From the NCBI GenBank assembly GCA_018398815.1, contig CM031610.1:29170788-29234787 (forward strand): DNA of 64,000 nt, written 5' to 3'. Under the pieces are notes generated by a model, which saw only the letters and a list, made by a program, of their open reading frames with translations, searched no databases and was not told where the DNA came from. Position 1 is the first letter of the stretch. Every line of letters starts with the position of its first letter. This document shows positions 58,433 to 64,000 of this stretch, in pieces. The position numbers and the translations under genes were made by a program. The DNA comes from Conus ventricosus (Eukaryota > Mollusca > Gastropoda > Neogastropoda > Conidae).

Positions 58433-60633
58433 AATCAAGTGAGAAGATGATTTGCATCTGTGGACACGAACAAAAACATCCATATAAGCCCACCAATTTC
58501 ACTAGCTTACCACCACTTGAAGGTTAGAGTGTATGAAAAGAAGTGTTATTCTTTTAACAAAACTGTCAAAAAAATCATTTGCAGACCTGTGTTAGCAGTA
58601 ATGCTGTGATGCAGCAAACTGGATTTTTCATAATCCATACGTATTTCACACATTCATCTTGGTCTTTCTCATTCACAAATTTAAGCATTCTGTACACTTC
58701 TTGTCTAGTTGTTGGTGAAGATCCTGTTTTCACTACAGTATGATTGAAGATGGACCCTCCTTGGGTATATAGGTGCTTAGCCCAAAGTCACCCAAAGATG
58801 TGTAGATTTAAATACAAATGACATTTGGTTACACTGTACTGCTGCTCACTGTCAAGGTAATGATACACTGGCTCTAATTTCAGTTGGACGGTTGGCCAGC
58901 TGATCATGCCAAAACCTTTTCATGGCCGATTCAGGCTTTGAAGGCAAGTTGAGTGAATGGCATCAATGAATGAGAAAAAGGACAATTTTTCAATCGTAGT
59001 TTTCTTGCCTTTGAAATTGTGATGACTTTGACTTCAGCTTGGTTTCCAGAACGGGTTATTTCCCGCAGCCTCACGGGTGACAGAGTCTGTCCTCAAGTAC
59101 CTGCACCCTTTCTGAAAAGGTATTTTAATTTCTGTTCAAGTTGTCACTGGGCTCAGATGGATTTTTTTTTACCAAATTGACAAATTCACTCTCATATGTA
59201 GCTTTAAACTTTTCTTTCATACCTGAAATACCTACACCTATCATCCTTTTCAAACTCAAGGCTGCAACATTGCAATGTGCGATTTATAATCATTTCCAAC
59301 ATCTGGTTCTGAACAGAAACTCGCACAAGACATTTCGAAGTGCTTCTGACACCAATCATCATAAAAACAGAAAACCTTTGTATTCTTTTTCATGAAGTCT
59401 TTCAATAGCATACACAAGGGCAAATATACATTCAAACTTGTCATTTTAACAAAGCTGTATGGGAAAGAAATCCAAAATGTTTCCAATGAGCAAGAGAACG
59501 GATAAATCACTGTGGTAGGTCCTATACACAACACAAACATTTGTCCAACACATGAGCAAAGAATTAAAACTCAGCATGGTACGCCCTGTACACTAAAGAA
59601 ATGTCCGATACAGGAAGAAATAAACCCAAGTACAGAAAAAAAGGTTTCTCTGAACCTTTCCCTGGTAATGAAATTGGAAAGAAATTGATTGTAAAATATC
59701 TGCGATTTTGTGAAATATAATATAGTATATAACACTATCTTTTTTCTTCAGTCTGTAGGTTTCTGTACATTTTATTAAAAAAACCCTTGGGCTTTAGAGC
59801 CATTAACACATGATACTTTTCTCCAGCTGATAGTAACTAAATAATTCATTACTTTTGCTAAGAATTCCAATATGTCTGTGGTTTCCTTCAAACATTTTTG
59901 CACAAGCTTCTTTAATATGTTGTTTTTCTAAACAAGGTATTTAGCGTCTGCACACTTAGGCCACTGAACTAAGGCTAGGCCTTCAACACACTCACACTCT
60001 TCACTCCCAGTGTCTGGCTCCCAAAGGGTCTTTTCTAGTCTATGTTTGCAACCAATAGGCCATCACAGCTTTGGTTATGTACTTTCATTCATCAAAACAA
60101 ATACAGGAAAAAAAGAGGCTACAGAAAGGCTGAGAAGTGCATGATTCCACTGTGCAGTTTGGAGTAGAGGGATGGAAAGCCTGTTGTCTGGACAGACCCA
60201 CAGAATCATAGTATGGGGTCAGGAGAGGAAAGTGTGCCCCCCTCCCATCCCCTCCCCCAACCCGATTTCCTCTCCCCCCCCCCCCCCCCCCCCCCCCCCT
60301 CCGACCACCATACAGGTGGTCTTCCAGTTTTTAAAAGATTCAAGTACATCATATCAGTTGAAATTTGAGTAGTTACACTGGGCGCTGGTTAAGTCATGAA
60401 GACTAAGACTAGACATGCATTTTGATCAGTCAAAGGAAACTAAAATCAGATCGGGAATTTTTTGTTTCCCCAAGTGGGCGACTACGATAAGTCTAAACAG
60501 CAATGGTCAGAATGAATAAGGTTACACAAAATGACCCCACGCTCAGGCTGTGGCTGAAAAGGTTCTTATATCCAACATCTACTGGTTATTTTGTTTACAG
60601 ATTACATAATCACATACTGGCAACAATGTCTGC

Positions 60634-60665
<32 letters not shown>

Positions 60666-61758
60666 AAAAAAAACACACACAACAAAACAACAAAAACAAA
60701 AACCCCTCACAAACTATTAAAAAAATTCATTTAAACAAAAAAAGTTAATTTTCTGTAGCTCATTTCTAAAAACATGCCAGTGTGCAAGTCACATCTTCAC
60801 TAAGATCAGTCATCTCCTGATGTTCCCGTTGACACCCAAAGTTGCTTTAGTAAGGAATAAGCCAATGTAACGCCCAAAACATTGTTTCTAACCAGCCAAC
60901 AAAAGCTCCCTCACTAAACAGCGTCAATTCTTGATGCTGCATGCAAGGGCCCCGGGCCACTCACATGTTTTAAGAAGCATCACAGTAAAAATAAAACCTG
61001 CCTAGTTCACCAGCCTATAATAAATTTTGACATGTTCACTCATACACTTTGCATGATATTTTTTTCTTTCAATTCAATAATTCATGCAGATCCTTCATAC
61101 ATTCACCTTTCCACATAATCCACACATGAAATTTATTCATGACAGAAGAACCAAACCTTTTGTGACAAAAGTCTTGTTGCATTTGTTTTCTGCTCTGGAT
61201 TCCTGTGATATTCCCCAAAATTTTTTACAAAAACAAAACAAAAAACCACTTGTCTGATCCAGCTTGTCCAAATCTCCCCTTTACAACAGCAGCCATATTG
61301 CTATGTATCTTTTTTTTTCTCTTTTCAATCTGCTCATTCAAGTGTCTATGTCAATTTCATGCATGCTGTTCGACAGAAAACTTCTATTTCTAGTATTTGC
61401 ACATGTAGTCCTGCAAAAAACAATCTGCTTTTCATGACCTTTTCAGGCACAAATATTTTGTCACAGAAACAGCTTAGTTCTTCTAATCTCGGCAACAGGG
61501 AAACAAAACAAAAAAGAACATTTACCCCAGAGCTGCACATCCAGACCCAACACTTGCCAGACACACACTAGGTACCACAGCTGCTACTGCCAAGGCAAAT
61601 TCCTCCAGTCCACCGCAGAAATGGAACCCACAAATCCTTTCATCTGTTCACGTCTCTGATGAAAGAGGAGGTTACTGTCACCGTTTTCTGCAGTTTCCGC
61701 TTTGCTCAACATTCAAGGTCACAGCCATCAGGAAGGGTAGGGAGGGAAAGTGCAGGAT
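58433..61758. other. Convergent 3' regions of TFIP11 and RAB21
   Basis: No coding region is recognised. The stretch must hold the 3' UTRs of two genes that face each other. It has AATAAA on the + strand near 59619, a run of 26 C at 60274-60299, and C21 then A18 at 60635-60673. Frames of 60-95 codons show no conserved motif. Confidence 0.55.
60274..60299. repeat. Poly-C run
   Basis: Uninterrupted run of 26 C between the two convergent genes. A second run of 21 C followed by 18 A is at 60635-60673. Confidence 0.9.
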
Positions 61759-61880
61759 CTACCCGCAACATCCAGATTTGGGTGCCTGTGCCTGTTCATC
61801 ATCCACCACCACCACGTTGCGTCGGTTGTTTGCCCCATTGCGGCTCCTCCCCATTGTTCCATCGGACTTCTCAATCATAC
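61759..61880 (-). CDS. RAB21: RAB21 last exon, prenylated C-terminus
   Basis: On the - strand the exon reads MIEKSDGTMGRSRNGANNRR, then NVVVVDDEQAQAPKSGCCG and a TAG stop. It matches the RAB21 hypervariable tail, in which a (V/I)-(I/V)-DDE-x-QAQ block precedes SG and a CC prenylation motif. RAB21 is a Rab5-group GTPase of early endosomes that handles integrin and cargo sorting. The two cysteines would be geranylgeranylated. The acceptor is TTTAACAG; the first codon is split. The rest of the gene extends beyond the window on this strand. Confidence 0.85.
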
Positions 61881-62030
61881 CTGTTAAAGAAAAAAAAACC
61901 AACAGCCCATCAACAAGTAAGTGCACAGGACTCTTGGGTCTACAACACATAGCTTTAACAGTAAATTCTACCATCCACAACCATCGAGATAAGCGTGCCA
62001 TCATCTTGTGTAAGCAATGGGCCATTCTGA

Positions 62031-63201
62031 CAGACCTGCCTACCGTCCCGGAGTATCCGTATTTGTCCCCCGAAATAATAAAATCATGCAGCCTGTCCCT
62101 GGAATCCACTTTTTTATTCGATGTCCCGCGAAAAAAAAATCCGGGAGAAAAAAAAAAAAAAAAAAAAACGAAGTCAAGTTCGTTAGCCGATCACCGACTG
62201 ACCGACTTTGGTCGTGGCCATCCCGACCAAATCCGTCGAAAAGACCCGAACATTGCCGAACTGATCAGTGCGCATGCGCATACACCGTCTTCCCGAGTTT
62301 GAAAGCGAGAAAAAATGGACGCGAAACAGGGAAAACGAAAAAATGCCGATGGCGATCTCGACAATGGGGCTACTGTCAAGAAGAAGAAACGTCAGCAGAC
62401 GTTTCTGTCGAAATATACGGAAACCTGGCCGTTCATCAAGCGTGGCAAGATCGAGACATACGAGTCGTGTGAAATTTGTGCGTGTGAGTTCTCCATCGGA
62501 TCTGGAGGTAGGGACGAAATAACCCGTCACGTCGCTGCTGAGAAGCACAAGAAGAACACAAAAATCCGTAAGAGCGAGAAATCTTGCAACATTAGGGGAT
62601 TCTTTCAACGTGCTCAGACGTCAACCAGTCAGGAAACTTTTGACGTCATAAGAGCTGAAACGTTGATGGTTGACCTTGCAGCTGAACTGAATTTGCCGAT
62701 GGCCGCGTTGGACAAGTTTAACAAAGGAGTTAAATTGATGTTTCCTGACTCGGACATCGCAAAGAAATTTCAGTGCGCTAGAAGCAAAGGCACGGCGATT
62801 TTGAAAGAAAATGCTGCCCAAGTTACCCTTACTCTCGGGATAGAATGAAAAAAACAGCCTTTCACAATTTCAACAGATGGAAGCAATGACAAAGGAGGAC
62901 AGAAACTTTTTCCACTGATTGTGAGGACTGTTGATCCAGACACTATGGAGACACTATACAGCTGCAGGATTTGAAGAGTGCCTATTAGATCTACCGTTCT
63001 CTTCAGCCTGCAGTGCAGGACCTGAATTAACCAAAAGCCATGGTAGAAGTTGTACATAGTGTAAATAAAGGTAAGCTTTCACTTTAATGTTGATGTGGTT
63101 GTGATATGTGCTACCGCTGCATGTGTCCCTGGAAATCAGTCTGTGTCCCTGGTTTTGAAAATGTATGTCCCTGAAAGTGGCGGAAGGGGTAGGCAGCCCT
63201 G
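62031..63201 (+). mobile_element. Second BED-finger transposon, in RAB21 intron
   Basis: Ends are CAGACCTGCCTACC (62031-62044) and GGTAGGCAGCCCTG (63188-63201). These are imperfect inverted repeats of the same type as the elements at 7788 and 36187 (CAGACCTGCC(A/T)ACC). The element is 1,171 bp and carries a BED-finger reading frame. Flanks CATTCTGA and CATTCAAC share only CATTC, so the target duplication is decayed or absent. It lies between the two RAB21 exons, antisense to that gene. Confidence 0.75.
62315..62848 (+). CDS. BED zinc-finger / truncated hAT-like transposase protein
   Basis: A 177-residue intact frame. A basic N-terminus (KQGKRKNA, KKKKRQQ) is followed by a BED-type finger with C-x2-C in CEICAC around residues 50-56 and H-x5-H in RHVAAEKH around residues 72-78. 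Then comes a helical part with GFFQRAQTS, RAETLMVDLAAELNLPMAA and MFPDSDIAKKFQCARSK. The frame stops at 62846-62848, but an A run at 62849-62854 marks a shift, and one frame over TISTDGSNDKGGQKLFPLIV continues to a stop at 62972-62974. The full transposase catalytic core is absent. It would bind DNA, perhaps the element's own ends. The start is the first ATG in frame; no host-gene homology is claimed. Confidence 0.7.
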   Translation: MDAKQGKRKNADGDLDNGATVKKKKRQQTFLSKYTETWPFIKRGKIETYESCEICACEFSIGSGGRDEITRHVAAEKHKKNTKIRKSEKSCNIRGFFQRAQTSTSQETFDVIRAETLMVDLAAELNLPMAALDKFNKGVKLMFPDSDIAKKFQCARSKGTAILKENAAQVTLTLGIE

Positions 63202-63841
63202 CATTCAACACAAATGTGGACAACTGAGCAGCCTAGAAACTGCTGATTCCATAGACAGTTCAGGAAGCGTGTAGGTGCACCTACACTTGCTTGAAACTTT
63301 AGTGTATGTCTCAAGGTCAAGAAACGAGAATGTGAGGGTTGAGATAACATTCTGACGTTACTGAATGAAGGTGAGTGACCACAATGATCGGTGTAAACAT
63401 CAACAACTTCAGCACACATAAACACAGGCACAACAAACCACACCCTTTACTGGATTTTCATTCAATATTTGACATGATTTAACTCTGAAAATATTGCTAC
63501 TCATTTCATTTTAAAACTATACCTGAATTTGAACTATTCAATTTAAGTGTGTTTCAAGCTTTAAATCAATAAATTCAATGTCCGAGTCAATAACAAGTTC
63601 CCTGTTATGATAAAAGTTTTTACACTAAGAGTACATGGGCATCACATTTTCATGGACAGACTGGAAGAACAGCATATGCCTTACATCTCAGTTCCTCCGA
63701 GTTCTAGGGAAAAAGCAAAACAAACAAAAACAAAAAAGCGAGTTAACGATATTTTCATGCAATTTATGAACAGGCATATAATAACTGTTAACACATTTAC
63801 ACTTACTGGCATATAATAATTGTTAACACATTTGCACTTAC
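63202..63841. other. RAB21: Remainder of RAB21 intron
   Basis: Non-coding sequence between the transposon and the upstream RAB21 exon. A 33-34 bp direct repeat around CATATAATAA(C/T)TGTTAACAC lies at about 63774-63835. No other feature is seen. Confidence 0.6.
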
Positions 63842-63928
63842 TTTGCTCAATTCTAAAAAGAGTTCCTCTATTCCTCTGTTTAGCTTGCAGAAGAGTGAAA
63901 ATGTGTGGCATTCACAGATGCTGCGTAT
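63842..63928 (-). CDS. RAB21: RAB21 penultimate exon, with frameshift
   Basis: On the - strand, YAASVNATHFHSSA is followed, one base out of frame, by LNRGIEELFLELSK. Together they match the Rab21 stretch Y-A-x-SV-x-A-x-(H)-(F/Y)-H-(T/S)-SAK-x-N-(K/R)-GIEELFL, which includes the SAK guanine-binding motif (G5). One A is missing in the Lys codon of SAK (TCTGCAAGC), producing TAA two codons on. The acceptor TTATTTGCAG and donor GTAAGT are good. Confidence 0.85.
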
Positions 63929-64000
63929 CTGCAAATAAGGTGGCCATATTACTTGTCACATTAATGTCACTGTTTTTCATCAACCACTCCAGCTTTAGTT

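Overview
This is nuclear DNA from an animal, very probably a gastropod mollusc. The genes have introns of 0.3 to 3 kb, the 3' UTRs are long, and the spaces between exons are filled with decayed non-LTR retrotransposons, tRNA-derived SINEs, BED-finger DNA transposons and microsatellites of types I recognise from mollusc genomes. The mollusc call rests on recalled repeat types, not on a search. Three conserved housekeeping genes can be read, all incomplete: the 3' end of SND1 (Tudor-SN), most of TFIP11 (spliceosome-disassembly G-patch protein) and the last two exons of RAB21.

Layout. Bases 1-22,792 form a first contig. Its first ~6 kb is GC-richer, unrecognised sequence with minisatellites and poly-A or poly-G tracts, followed by a ~383 bp tandem repeat. 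From 6,567 to 21,919 come the last two SND1 exons (+ strand), a BED transposon in the last SND1 intron, a long 3' UTR, a reverse-transcriptase relic, a tRNA-headed SINE, two head-to-head CR1-like LINEs and a small element with direct terminal repeats. Then comes a gap of exactly 1,000 N. The second contig, 23,793-39,001, is from end to end an inverted, slightly diverged copy of 6,567-21,919. After another gap of exactly 1,000 N, the third contig (40,002-64,000) carries a LINE 3' end, a near-perfect 152 bp hairpin, sixteen TFIP11 exons on the + strand (41,496-58,432), a 3.3 kb convergent intergenic stretch, and the two 3' RAB21 exons on the - strand with a second BED transposon in the intron between them.

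The most important interpretation concerns the 15 kb inverted repeat. The middle contig is wholly contained in the first and is bounded by placeholder gaps, so an unpurged alternative haplotype contig scaffolded backwards explains the data better than a real palindrome. Single-base indels break the frame in TFIP11 (at least five places), RAB21, one SND1 copy and several transposon ORFs. All three host genes are otherwise strongly conserved, so consensus error is likelier than pseudogenes.

SND1, TFIP11 and RAB21 are neighbours here but do not form a pathway: RNA regulation, intron-lariat spliceosome disassembly and endosomal trafficking. The most interesting biology is in the mobile DNA: a BED-finger transposon family with shared termini and similarly truncated coding parts, very short SINE copies with clear target-site duplications, a TRIM-like element, and a hairpin made from transposon sequence immediately upstream of the first visible TFIP11 exon.
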